Assembly (NCBI GenBank): GCA_039029935.1
Contig: JBCCFC010000255.1
Span: 1-12,662 of the forward strand
Reading direction: 5' to 3'
Source of the DNA: G039029935 sp039029935
GTDB lineage: Bacteria > Chloroflexota > Anaerolineae > Caldilineales > Caldilineaceae
Length of the DNA stretch: 12,662 bases
Made by a program: the position numbers and the translations under genes. Under the pieces are notes generated by a model, which searched no databases, was not told where the DNA came from, and was given only the letters and a program-made list of their open reading frames with translations. Within the stretch, counting starts at the first letter, position 1; each line of letters opens with the position of its first letter. Shown here one piece after another: positions 1 to 6,689 of this stretch.

Positions 1-1426
1 CATGATTACCGACTGTGGGGCGGGTGGGCTGTCCTCGTCGGTTGGTGAGATGGGCGAAGAACTGGGCGTTGACATCGAACTAACCCATGTGCCACTCAAG
101 TACCCTGGCCTGACCCCTTGGGAGATTTGGCTCTCCGAAGCACAGGAACGACTGGTGCTGGCCGTGCCACCGGAGAAACGCGAGCGTCTGCAAGCCTTGG
201 CTGATCTGTGGGATGTCGAGATGAGCGTTCTCGGTCACTTCACGGGCGACAGGCAACTCTGTGTGCGCTATGAGGACAAGCCTGTCGCCACACTGTCGAT
301 GGACTTTTTGCATGATGGTCTGCCCCGTCGTCACATGCAAGCCGAGTGGCAAGAGCCAGCATCACCAGCTACAACACCACCCGCCATCACGGATTTGAAC
401 GGAACTATATTAGCCCTGCTCTCACATCCCAGCATTGCCAGCAAAGAAAAAATCGTCCGTCAATATGACCACGAAGTACGTGGTGGCACATTGGTACGCC
501 CCTTCACAGGTCCGCTGATGGATGGTCCCGCCGACGCCGCCGTCCTCAAACCGCTGGGGACATGGCATCACAACAAAGCCGTCACCCTCAGCAACGGCAT
601 CAACCCGCTGCTCGGCAAACACGACCCCTACGCCATGGCCGTCAGCGCGGTCGATGAAGCCATGCGCAATGCCGTTGCCGTTGGTGCTGACCCGGACCGT
701 ATCGCCATTCTCGACAACTTCTGCTGGGGCAACCCCACCTATCCCGACCGCTTGGGCGCACTCGTGCGCACCTGCCAAGGCTGCTACGATGCCGCCCTTG
801 CCTATGCGACCCCCTTCATCTCTGGCAAAGACAGCCTCTACAACGAATTTAACGGCGAACCCATCCCCAGCACCTTACTTATCTCCGCCATCGGCATGGT
901 CCCTGACATGAACCATATCGTCACATCCGACTTCAAAGCGGCTGGCAACTACATCTATCTGCTTGGCGAAACCAAGCACGAACTGGGCGGCTCGCTGCTC
1001 TATCATCACCTTGGCTACACGGGCGGCACGGCCCCAACTATGCCAGAGAATCCGCTCGACCGTTATCGGCTACTCCATCAAGCCATGCAGGAAGGGCTGA
1101 TTGAAGCCTGCCATGATTTGAGTGAAGGAGGGCTGGCTGTGGCGGTGGCTGAGATGTGTTTGGCGGGGCGATTGGGGGCTGAGTTGCGTTTGCCTGAGAC
1201 GGAGATATCAACGGTAGAGTATTTGTTTAGCGAGAGTAATGGGCGGTTGTTGGTGGAGGTGAGGCCGGAGAATCGAGCGCGCCTTGAGGCGCTGATGGAT
1301 GGACAGACGTTGATTTGTTTGGGGCAGGTGGTGGCGGAGTCTCATTGCCAAATCAACGATAAGGATGGGGATGTGTTAGTCAGCTTGTCGCTTGATGATG
1401 TTGTGGAAGCGTGGACACTAGGCTGA
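1..1426 (+). CDS. purL: Phosphoribosylformylglycinamidine synthase, PurL subunit (3' part; 5' end outside window)
   Basis: PurL is the ATP-dependent synthase that turns FGAR into FGAM in purine synthesis, using ammonia delivered by the PurQ glutaminase. The visible 474 residues are the C-terminal half of the protein; the reading frame is open at the window edge, so the ATG at base 2 is probably internal (ITDCGAGGLSS is an internal PurL motif). Further signatures are LSEAQERLVL near residue 45, FTGPLMDGPADAAVLKP around 168-185, SGKDSLYNEF starting at residue 274, and CHDLSEGGLAVAVAE starting at residue 370. There is no glutaminase domain at the C-terminus, which agrees with the separate purQ at 5886. 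The stop is 14 bases before the acyl-CoA dehydrogenase ATG. Third-codon positions are C-rich up to about base 1100 and then become G/T-rich to the end, an unusual switch within one gene. The identification is secure; only the total length is unknown. Confidence 0.95.
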   Translation, partial: MITDCGAGGLSSSVGEMGEELGVDIELTHVPLKYPGLTPWEIWLSEAQERLVLAVPPEKRERLQALADLWDVEMSVLGHFTGDRQLCVRYEDKPVATLSMDFLHDGLPRRHMQAEWQEPASPATTPPAITDLNGTILALLSHPSIASKEKIVRQYDHEVRGGTLVRPFTGPLMDGPADAAVLKPLGTWHHNKAVTLSNGINPLLGKHDPYAMAVSAVDEAMRNAVAVGADPDRIAILDNFCWGNPTYPDRLGALVRTCQGCYDAALAYATPFISGKDSLYNEFNGEPIPSTLLISAIGMVPDMNHIVTSDFKAAGNYIYLLGETKHELGGSLLYHHLGYTGGTAPTMPENPLDRYRLLHQAMQEGLIEACHDLSEGGLAVAVAEMCLAGRLGAELRLPETEISTVEYLFSESNGRLLVEVRPENRARLEALMDGQTLICLGQVVAESHCQINDKDGDVLVSLSLDDVVEAWTLG

Positions 1427-1440
1427 TTGAGTTAGTTATC

Positions 1441-2610
1441 ATGAACTTTACCATAACTGATGAACAACGCATGATGATCGACCTCGCCCGTCGCTTCATC
1501 GCCAACGAGCTATACCCGCTTGAAGCAGAGGTCGAAGAAGCGGGCGTTCTTACACCGGAAATCGCCCAAGACATCTTCCAAAAGTCCAAACAACTGGGAT
1601 TGTATGCGACCAACATCCCCGAAGAATTTGGGGGCGGTGGTCTGTCCGCGCTAGAAACTATGTTGATGGAAGAGCAGTTTGGTCACACTACTGACATCCT
1701 GATTCGCCGCGCTTTTGGTAATGTCTATGAAACGCTGCTCAAATGTGAAGGTGAACAAGTAGAACGCTGGCTATTGCCCTGTGTGGAGGGGGCGCGTACC
1801 TGTTCAATTGCCATCACCGAACCTGGAGCGGGGTCGGATGCGGCGGCGATATCGACACGTGTGGTCAAACGCGATGGCATCTGGCGACTCTCTGGCAGCA
1901 AACATTTTATCAGCGATGGACTCTATTCCGATTTCTTTATCGTGTCGGCACTCACCAATCCTGAACAGGGTAGTCAAGGTATCTCGCTCTTTCTGGTCGA
2001 TAAGGACCTGCCCGGTCTGACAGTGGGCAAAGACCAGCCCATGATGGGGCTGCGTGGTACATCCCATGTCGAATTATTCTTTGACAATGTGCCGCTAGAG
2101 CCTGTGCATTTGCTGGGTGAAGAGGGACGCGGTTTTCGCTATATTCTCGAAACATTGGGGCGTGTACGGCTGGCGCAAATCGGCGCACGGGCGGTGGGAA
2201 AGGCTTGTCGCGTCCTCACGATGATGATAGACTATGCCAACGAGCGTACCCAATTTGGACAGCCCATCGGCCATTTTCAACTGATTCAGCAGATGCTGGC
2301 CGACAGTGCGATTGAGATTAATACGGCTCGTTTGCTGCTCCACAAAGCGGCCCATGAATTGGACCAGGGCAATGACGCCCGTGAACTGATCTCGATGGTT
2401 AAGGTACAGTCAGCCGAAATGTTGGGGCGTGTGGTCGATAGAGGTGTGCAGGTCTTTGGCGGCATGGGGTTCTGCAAAGAACTGCCCATCGAACGCTATT
2501 ATCGTGATGCGCGCATCTATCGCATTTTTGACGGCACATCAGAGATTCACCGCACCGTGATTGCGCGCAGCCTGCTTAAGAAAGGGGCGGCGTTGTATGA
2601 TATTGGGTAA
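1441..2610 (+). CDS. Acyl-CoA dehydrogenase family flavoprotein
   Basis: This 389-residue protein has the normal length for the FAD-dependent acyl-CoA dehydrogenase family, which oxidises acyl-CoA to trans-2-enoyl-CoA and passes electrons to ETF. The N-terminal helical domain starts FTITDEQRMMIDLARRF. The flavin/substrate motif ITEPGAGSD lies at residues 125-133. The C-terminal helical domain contains RTQFGQPIGHFQLIQQMLAD and VFGGMGFCKELPIERYYRDARI. The motif holding the usual catalytic glutamate (YEGTSEI in short- and medium-chain enzymes) reads FDGTSEI here, so aspartate 364 stands in that place. This is known in some subfamilies such as ACAD10/11-like proteins, and substrate class cannot be inferred. 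The ATG at 1441 is preferred over an in-frame GTG at 1411, which overlaps purL and adds residues outside the family alignment. The Shine-Dalgarno signal is weak. The stop codon is buried in a palindrome. Confidence 0.9.
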   Translation: MNFTITDEQRMMIDLARRFIANELYPLEAEVEEAGVLTPEIAQDIFQKSKQLGLYATNIPEEFGGGGLSALETMLMEEQFGHTTDILIRRAFGNVYETLLKCEGEQVERWLLPCVEGARTCSIAITEPGAGSDAAAISTRVVKRDGIWRLSGSKHFISDGLYSDFFIVSALTNPEQGSQGISLFLVDKDLPGLTVGKDQPMMGLRGTSHVELFFDNVPLEPVHLLGEEGRGFRYILETLGRVRLAQIGARAVGKACRVLTMMIDYANERTQFGQPIGHFQLIQQMLADSAIEINTARLLLHKAAHELDQGNDARELISMVKVQSAEMLGRVVDRGVQVFGGMGFCKELPIERYYRDARIYRIFDGTSEIHRTVIARSLLKKGAALYDIG

Positions 2611-2688
2611 CCGTTCAGCCCCCTGAGCGTGTCGAAGGGGGCGCACCGGCTTCGACACGCTCAGCCTGCGGGGGGAGTGAACGGTTAC
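2607..2688. repeat. REP-like palindrome (two nested inverted repeats) over the dehydrogenase stop codon
   Basis: The outer arms are GTAACCGTTCA (2607-2617) and TGAACGGTTAC (2678-2688), perfect over 11 bp. The inner arms are CTGAGCGTGTCGAAG (2623-2637) and CTTCGACACGCTCAG (2650-2664), perfect over 15 bp with a 12-base loop. Runs of C and G sit between inner and outer arms. Palindromes with the core TGAGCGTGTCGAAG are dispersed in many bacterial genomes. No T-run follows, so it is not a textbook terminator, though an RNA hairpin here could still reduce read-through or stabilise the upstream message. Confidence 0.85.
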
Positions 2689-2709
2689 GATATAGGTGTC
2701 TGAGGGTGG

Positions 2710-2736
2710 TCGGTAATCAGTGATCGGTAATCAGTG
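2710..2736. repeat. Short tandem repeat, two copies of TCGGTAATCAGTG
   Basis: Two identical 13-base copies at 2710-2722 and 2724-2736 are separated by one base, so the period is 14. They lie in the 143-base gap between the dehydrogenase and CoA-transferase genes, right after the palindrome. No clear promoter was found in this gap. The repeat could be an operator or just replication slippage. Confidence 0.7.
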
Positions 2737-2753
2737 GATAAACGGATGCATAC

Positions 2754-4280
2754 ATGAAGAATAAATTTATCTCAGCGGAAGAAGCTGCCCTATTGGTCCC
2801 TAACCAAGCGACCGTTGCCACCATTGGCGGTGGGGGTGGGCTGGTGGAGGCGGATACGCTGCTGGCTGCGGTTGAGGCACGCTTTTTGGAGAGCGGCTCT
2901 CCCAATGACATGACGTTTATCCACTCGTTGGGCATTGGGGATCGGGCGCATCGTGGTGTCAATCGTTTTGCCCATGAAGGCATGATACGCCGTGTTATCG
3001 GTGGACATTGGGTTTGGTCGCCACGGATGCAGGCACTGGCAAAAGAGAATAAGATTGAAGCCTATGTGTTGCCCGGTGGTGTGACCGCGCAGTTGATGCG
3101 CGAGATTGGTGCGGGACGACCGGGGTTAATCACGCATGTCGGGCTGGGTACATTTGTCGATCCACGTCAAGATGGGGGTAAGATGAACAGCCGCGCACAG
3201 GATGACTTGGTTGAGTTGATTGAACTGGATGGCCGGACACTGTTGCGCTATAAACCCTTTCCCATTGATGTCGCACTGTTGCGTGGTAGCTTTGCCGACT
3301 CTGATGGGAATATCAGCATCGAACAGGAGGCAGCCAATCTGGAAATTCGAGCCTTGGCAATGGCCGCACACAACAGTGGGGGAAAGGTGATTGTGCAGGT
3401 GCGCACGGCTGTCGAACGAGGCACGCTCCCCGCACGTTCAGTACACATCCCGGGTGCGTGGGTCGATGCTGTTGTGGTGGACCCAACGCAACCACAAAGC
3501 CACGAATTCTTCTATGACCCGACGGTCTCTGGTGAACGACGCGGGATTCTGCCTGCGCCAACCCCACGCCCATTTACAATCCGAGAGGTTGTGGCGCGAC
3601 GTGCAGCCCAAGAACTCTTTGATGGTGCAGTCATCAACTATGGCTTTGGGATGCCAGACGCCATTCCCAAAATTCTGGCAGAATGGGGGACACATGACCG
3701 TTACTATCAGACCATTGAACATGGTACATATGGTGGGGCATTGTTGGAAGGGACACAATTTGGCTTTGCCCAGAACCCGACCTGTATGATTGATTCACCC
3801 TCTCAATTTGATTTCTATAGTGGTGGTGGGTTGGATATCGCCTTTTTGGGGTTTGGCGAATTTGATGCGCAGGGCAATGTCAATGTCTCCAAACTCGGTG
3901 GTGTCACAGTGGGACCGGGTGGTTTTATTGATATTGCCCAGAATGCGCGCAAGGTTGTCTTTTGTGGTTCGTTTGAAGCCAAGGGAGCCAAATACAACAT
4001 TGGTGATGGCCGCTTGCAGATTGACGCCTATGGCGAGATTCCCAAGGCTGTTGAACGCGTCAGCCAGATTACCTTTAGTGGTGAACAGGCCGTCGCCACT
4101 GGGCAGCAGGTGCTATATGTGACAGAACGAGCGGTCTTTGCGTTGGATGCCAATGGCATGACGCTGTTGGAGGTGGCGCCAGGGGTTGATCCACAACAGG
4201 ATGTCCTTCAGCGTATGGGCTTCACCCCACATGTGCCAGCAGAAATCAGGGTAATGCCCAAGGAGTGTTTTTATGCATGA
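2754..4280 (+). CDS. Fused family I CoA-transferase (acetate/propionate/3-oxoacid type, YdiF-like)
   Basis: The 508-residue protein joins the alpha and beta halves of a family I CoA-transferase in one chain, as in E. coli YdiF and clostridial propionate CoA-transferase (COG4670 type). It moves CoA from a donor thioester to a free carboxylic acid through a glutamyl-CoA intermediate. The N-terminal half has the glycine-rich stretch ATIGGGGGLVEAD (about 22-34) and GIGDRAHRGVNRFAHEGM (60-77). The beta half opens with RAAQELFDGAVINYGFGMPD. The catalytic glutamate is Glu322 in TIEHGTYGG, the place corresponding to ESGxxGG in characterised enzymes and close to the published position. The ATG at 2754 has only a weak upstream ACGGA. 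The gene overlaps maoC by 8 bases. The substrate is not deducible, but the neighbours suggest an acid that is then oxidised as its CoA ester. Confidence 0.92.
   Translation: MKNKFISAEEAALLVPNQATVATIGGGGGLVEADTLLAAVEARFLESGSPNDMTFIHSLGIGDRAHRGVNRFAHEGMIRRVIGGHWVWSPRMQALAKENKIEAYVLPGGVTAQLMREIGAGRPGLITHVGLGTFVDPRQDGGKMNSRAQDDLVELIELDGRTLLRYKPFPIDVALLRGSFADSDGNISIEQEAANLEIRALAMAAHNSGGKVIVQVRTAVERGTLPARSVHIPGAWVDAVVVDPTQPQSHEFFYDPTVSGERRGILPAPTPRPFTIREVVARRAAQELFDGAVINYGFGMPDAIPKILAEWGTHDRYYQTIEHGTYGGALLEGTQFGFAQNPTCMIDSPSQFDFYSGGGLDIAFLGFGEFDAQGNVNVSKLGGVTVGPGGFIDIAQNARKVVFCGSFEAKGAKYNIGDGRLQIDAYGEIPKAVERVSQITFSGEQAVATGQQVLYVTERAVFALDANGMTLLEVAPGVDPQQDVLQRMGFTPHVPAEIRVMPKECFYA
4261..4266 (+). 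promoter_or_regulatory. Strong ribosome binding site AAGGAG for the MaoC gene
   Basis: AAGGAG ends six bases before the ATG at 4273. It lies inside the CoA-transferase reading frame and fixes the MaoC start despite the 8-base gene overlap, implying translational coupling. Confidence 0.8.
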
Positions 4281-4722
4281 ACATGATCGTACAAACTTTC
4301 ATGTCGAAATCGGCGATAGCGTCTCCTTTACCAAAACGGTGAGTGAGAGTGATGTCTATCTCTTTGCCGGAATCACAGGTGATCTCGCCCCCAACCATGT
4401 CAATGCTGAGTATATGAAGCGGTCGAGCTATGGACGGCGCATGGTACATGGTGCGCTCTTGGTGGGCTTTATGTCAACAACATCGACGATGGCAATTGAA
4501 AAATCCCGTGCCAGCCAGGAGGAGACACCTGTTGCCGTCGACTTTGACCGTGTGCGCTTTATCGCCCCTGTCTTTATCGGCGACACGATTACCGTCACCT
4601 ACACGGTTGATTCGATTGACCTGTCACGTCGTCGCTCGGTTGCTAATGTGGAGATTACCAATCAGGAAGGGACGTTGGTGGCTGTGGCTACGCATATTTT
4701 ACAATGGGTCAAAAATTCATAA
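4273..4722 (+). CDS. MaoC-like (R)-specific enoyl-CoA hydratase
   Basis: This single hot-dog-fold protein of 149 residues has the usual length for PhaJ/MaoC hydratases, which add water to trans-2-enoyl-CoA to give (R)-3-hydroxyacyl-CoA. The hydratase 2 motif is FAGITGDLAPNHVN (residues 31-44). It supplies Asp37 and His42, with the same five-residue spacing as the catalytic Asp31/His36 of PhaJ. It is followed by the overhanging segment RRMVHGALLVGFMS. The C-terminal strand VTYTVDSIDLSRRRSVANVE fits the second half of the fold. It overlaps the CoA-transferase stop by 8 bases and has a strong AAGGAG site. With the dehydrogenase upstream and the SDR downstream it would perform the middle step of a beta-oxidation-like sequence; reverse use, as in fatty acid or PHA precursor synthesis, cannot be excluded. 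Confidence 0.9.
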   Translation: MHEHDRTNFHVEIGDSVSFTKTVSESDVYLFAGITGDLAPNHVNAEYMKRSSYGRRMVHGALLVGFMSTTSTMAIEKSRASQEETPVAVDFDRVRFIAPVFIGDTITVTYTVDSIDLSRRRSVANVEITNQEGTLVAVATHILQWVKNS

Positions 4723-4727
4723 AGTCA

Positions 4728-5087
4728 ATGAATGGGACAATTTCTGCAACAGTAACCCTCAGATTAACTAAAGTTATCCAAGTGTATATTACTGAAGATA
4801 CACTTGCTGTTGATCTTGAAGATGGCCGTACTGTTTCTATCCCAATTGTGTGGTTCCCACGACTTGCTTATGGAACACAGGAGGAGCGGGAAAATTACCA
4901 AATCAGTGGTGCTGGGTATGGCATTCATTGGCCGGATTTGGATGAAGATATCGGTGTTGAGGGGATTCTGTTAGGAAAGCGTTCGGGTGAAAGTTCTGCT
5001 TCATTTGCGCGCTGGTTGGCAGCACGAACCAAACACCAAGAGACCAATCTAATTGAGCTGAATTCGCTAGCGTTGACACCAGCGTAA
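4728..5087 (+). CDS. DUF2442 domain protein
   Basis: This small protein has 119 residues from the ATG at 4728, or 127 from an ATG at 4704 that overlaps MaoC; neither start has a good Shine-Dalgarno sequence, and 4728 fits the usual family length better. The DUF2442 core is evident: VDLEDGRTVSIPIVWFPRL (28-46), QEERENYQISGAG (51-63) and GIHWPDLDEDIGVEGILLG (65-83). The function of the family is not established. It is frequently encoded beside a DUF4160 protein, and the pair has been proposed as a toxin-antitoxin module. No DUF4160 gene is visible here: the neighbours are MaoC and an SDR enzyme. It is therefore an orphan copy inside a metabolic block. Its 3' end carries a promoter-like sequence for the next gene. 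Family assignment is secure; role unknown. Confidence 0.85.
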   Translation: MNGTISATVTLRLTKVIQVYITEDTLAVDLEDGRTVSIPIVWFPRLAYGTQEERENYQISGAGYGIHWPDLDEDIGVEGILLGKRSGESSASFARWLAARTKHQETNLIELNSLALTPA

Positions 5088-5102
5088 ATCTTAGCGTATT
5101 TT
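5073..5102 (+). promoter_or_regulatory. Candidate sigma70-type promoter upstream of the SDR-purQ-purC-purE genes
   Basis: A perfect -35 hexamer TTGACA (5073-5078) lies in the 3' end of the DUF2442 gene, followed after 18 bases by TATTTT (5097-5102), a 4/6 match to the -10 consensus. The predicted start near 5109 would leave a very short leader containing the AAGGGG site of the SDR gene. This would let the downstream pur genes be transcribed apart from the acyl-CoA block. Judged by eye only. Confidence 0.4.
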
Positions 5103-5122
5103 GACTGGTAAAGGGGATATGA

Positions 5123-5857
5123 ATGATTCAATTTGATTTATCAGGGCGCGTCGCCGTTGTGACAGGTGGTGCGAAAGGCATTGGTTTGGGGATTGCACAG
5201 AATTTAGCCAAAGCTGGCGCAACGGTTGTCATCTGGGATCAGACCCCACAAAAACAGACCGAGAATCACCCTTGGACATTGGCTATTGAAACCGATATTG
5301 CTGATGCGGAGAGCGTTGCCGCGGCAACCGCAGAGACCCTGCGCCACGTAGAACGAGTTGATATTTTGGTCAACAATGCAGGCGTCAATGGCCCAACCAT
5401 GCCGACATGGGACTATCCGTTGGATGCATGGCAGCGCGTCATTGATGTTGATTTAACGGGTGTCTTTCTCTGCTCCCGTGCGTTGGTTCCAACGATGCGG
5501 GAACATGGGTATGGGCGTGTTGTCAACATTGCGTCGGTGGCAGGTAAAGAGGGCAATGCCAATGCCTGCGCTTATTCCGCGGCCAAGGCGGGTGTGATTG
5601 CACTGACAAAATCGCTGGGCAAAGAGTTGGCGGGCAGTGGCATCACGGTCAACTGTCTCACTCCGGCGATGATCGAGACAGATTTACTGCAAGAGATGAC
5701 GCCCGACTATATCCAGATGATGAAATCCAAGATTCCGATGGGACGCTTTGGGACGATTCAGGAAAATGCGGATATGGTTGCATGGCTCTGTAGCGAGGAA
5801 TGTAGCTTTACAACCGGAGGTGTTTTTGATGTTTCCGGTGGGCGAGCCACCTATTGA
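5123..5857 (+). CDS. Short-chain dehydrogenase/reductase, FabG-like
   Basis: A 244-residue classical SDR, the normal length of FabG-type 3-oxoacyl reductases and 3-hydroxyacyl-CoA dehydrogenases. The Rossmann nucleotide motif TGGAKGIG is at residues 14-21, NNAG at 84-87, and the catalytic residues are Ser138, Tyr151 and Lys155 (YSAAK). The C-terminus FTTGGVFDVSGG is typical of the family. The second strand ends VVIWDQT, with Asp after the strand, which weakly favours NAD(H) over NADP(H) and hence an oxidising, catabolic role. AAGGGGA ends a few bases before the ATG at 5123. Next to an acyl-CoA dehydrogenase and an (R)-hydratase it would oxidise or form an (R)-3-hydroxyacyl-CoA. A sugar or secondary alcohol substrate is also possible, since the family is broad. 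Confidence 0.88.
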   Translation: MIQFDLSGRVAVVTGGAKGIGLGIAQNLAKAGATVVIWDQTPQKQTENHPWTLAIETDIADAESVAAATAETLRHVERVDILVNNAGVNGPTMPTWDYPLDAWQRVIDVDLTGVFLCSRALVPTMREHGYGRVVNIASVAGKEGNANACAYSAAKAGVIALTKSLGKELAGSGITVNCLTPAMIETDLLQEMTPDYIQMMKSKIPMGRFGTIQENADMVAWLCSEECSFTTGGVFDVSGGRATY

Positions 5858-5885
5858 CGATCCAAGAAAGTTCAAGGAATCAGGA

Positions 5886-6689
5886 ATGAAACCATCCATT
5901 TTAATCATCCACGCCTCCGGTACAAACCGCGATGGCGAGGCGGCTCGTGCCTGTGAGTTGGCGGGTGGCAATGCCGAGATTGTGCATATCAACCAGCTTT
6001 TGCGTGGTGACAGACAGTTCGATGCCTACCAAATGCTGCTCATTCCCGGTGGTTTTTCCTATGGGGATGCGCTGGGGGCGGGAACACGCATGGCACTGGA
6101 TATGCAGGTCTATTTTCAGGAACAACTGCATGAGTTTGTTGCCAGCGGTAAACGTGTGCTGGGCATCTGTAATGGCTTTCAAGTGTTGGTCAAAGCGGGG
6201 ATTTTGCCAGGAAATCATGCAACGGGTGACGGGACGCAAGGTAACGGGGATACGGCCACTCGTCGCGTGACATTGACTGAGAATGACGCTGGTCGATTTG
6301 AATGTCGCTGGGTTCGTCTCGCCGTTGAACCCAATTGCCGTGCTGGTTTTCTCAGTGGTATTGATGATCTTATCTTTTGTCCAGTGGCACATGGTGAAGG
6401 TAACTTTCAAACACAGGATGAGGCCACTGCCAACCAGCTTGCTGAGGATGGACTTATTGCCTTTCGCTATGTTGATGTCGATGGACAACCCGCTGATGGG
6501 CGTTATCCAATCAACCCCAATGGGTCGGTGCTGGACATTGCCGGAATTTGCAATGAACAGGGGAATGTGGTGGGGTTGATGCCGCATCCAGAGGATCACG
6601 TGGTGCCGATTCAGAATCCGTTAGGGCAGAGAACTGCACAAGGGCAGTTGGGGTTGGCGTTGTTTGAGGCGATGATACGGGATTTATGA
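5886..6689 (+). CDS. purQ: Phosphoribosylformylglycinamidine synthase, glutaminase subunit PurQ
   Basis: PurQ is a class I glutamine amidotransferase that releases ammonia from glutamine and channels it to PurL. The triad is complete: Cys95 in GICNGFQ, His234 and Glu236 in MPHPEDH. IPGGFSYGDALGAG (53-66) and HASGTNRD (9-16) are further PurQ motifs. At 267 residues it is longer than the roughly 225-residue stand-alone PurQ of small-PurL systems and closer to the glutaminase domain at the end of large fused PurL. The ATG at 5886 follows AAGGA (5874-5878) at a suitable distance; the frame is open further upstream into the SDR gene, but that extension has no family similarity. The stop overlaps the purC ATG (ATGA). 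The gene is separated from its partner purL by five non-purine genes. Confidence 0.96.
   Translation: MKPSILIIHASGTNRDGEAARACELAGGNAEIVHINQLLRGDRQFDAYQMLLIPGGFSYGDALGAGTRMALDMQVYFQEQLHEFVASGKRVLGICNGFQVLVKAGILPGNHATGDGTQGNGDTATRRVTLTENDAGRFECRWVRLAVEPNCRAGFLSGIDDLIFCPVAHGEGNFQTQDEATANQLAEDGLIAFRYVDVDGQPADGRYPINPNGSVLDIAGICNEQGNVVGLMPHPEDHVVPIQNPLGQRTAQGQLGLALFEAMIRDL

Noticed and set aside
422..778. Long open frames opposite purL and the other genes on the minus strand
   Set aside because: They are complementary shadows of well-recognised + strand genes and encode no recognisable domain.
1411..1440. In-frame GTG start for the acyl-CoA dehydrogenase
   Set aside because: It overlaps purL and adds residues before the typical family N-terminus FTITDEQ; the ATG at 1441 fits better.
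5748..5885. Upstream extension of the purQ frame into the SDR gene
   Set aside because: The extra residues are an out-of-frame reading of the SDR 3' end. ATG 5886 has a ribosome site and begins the family alignment.
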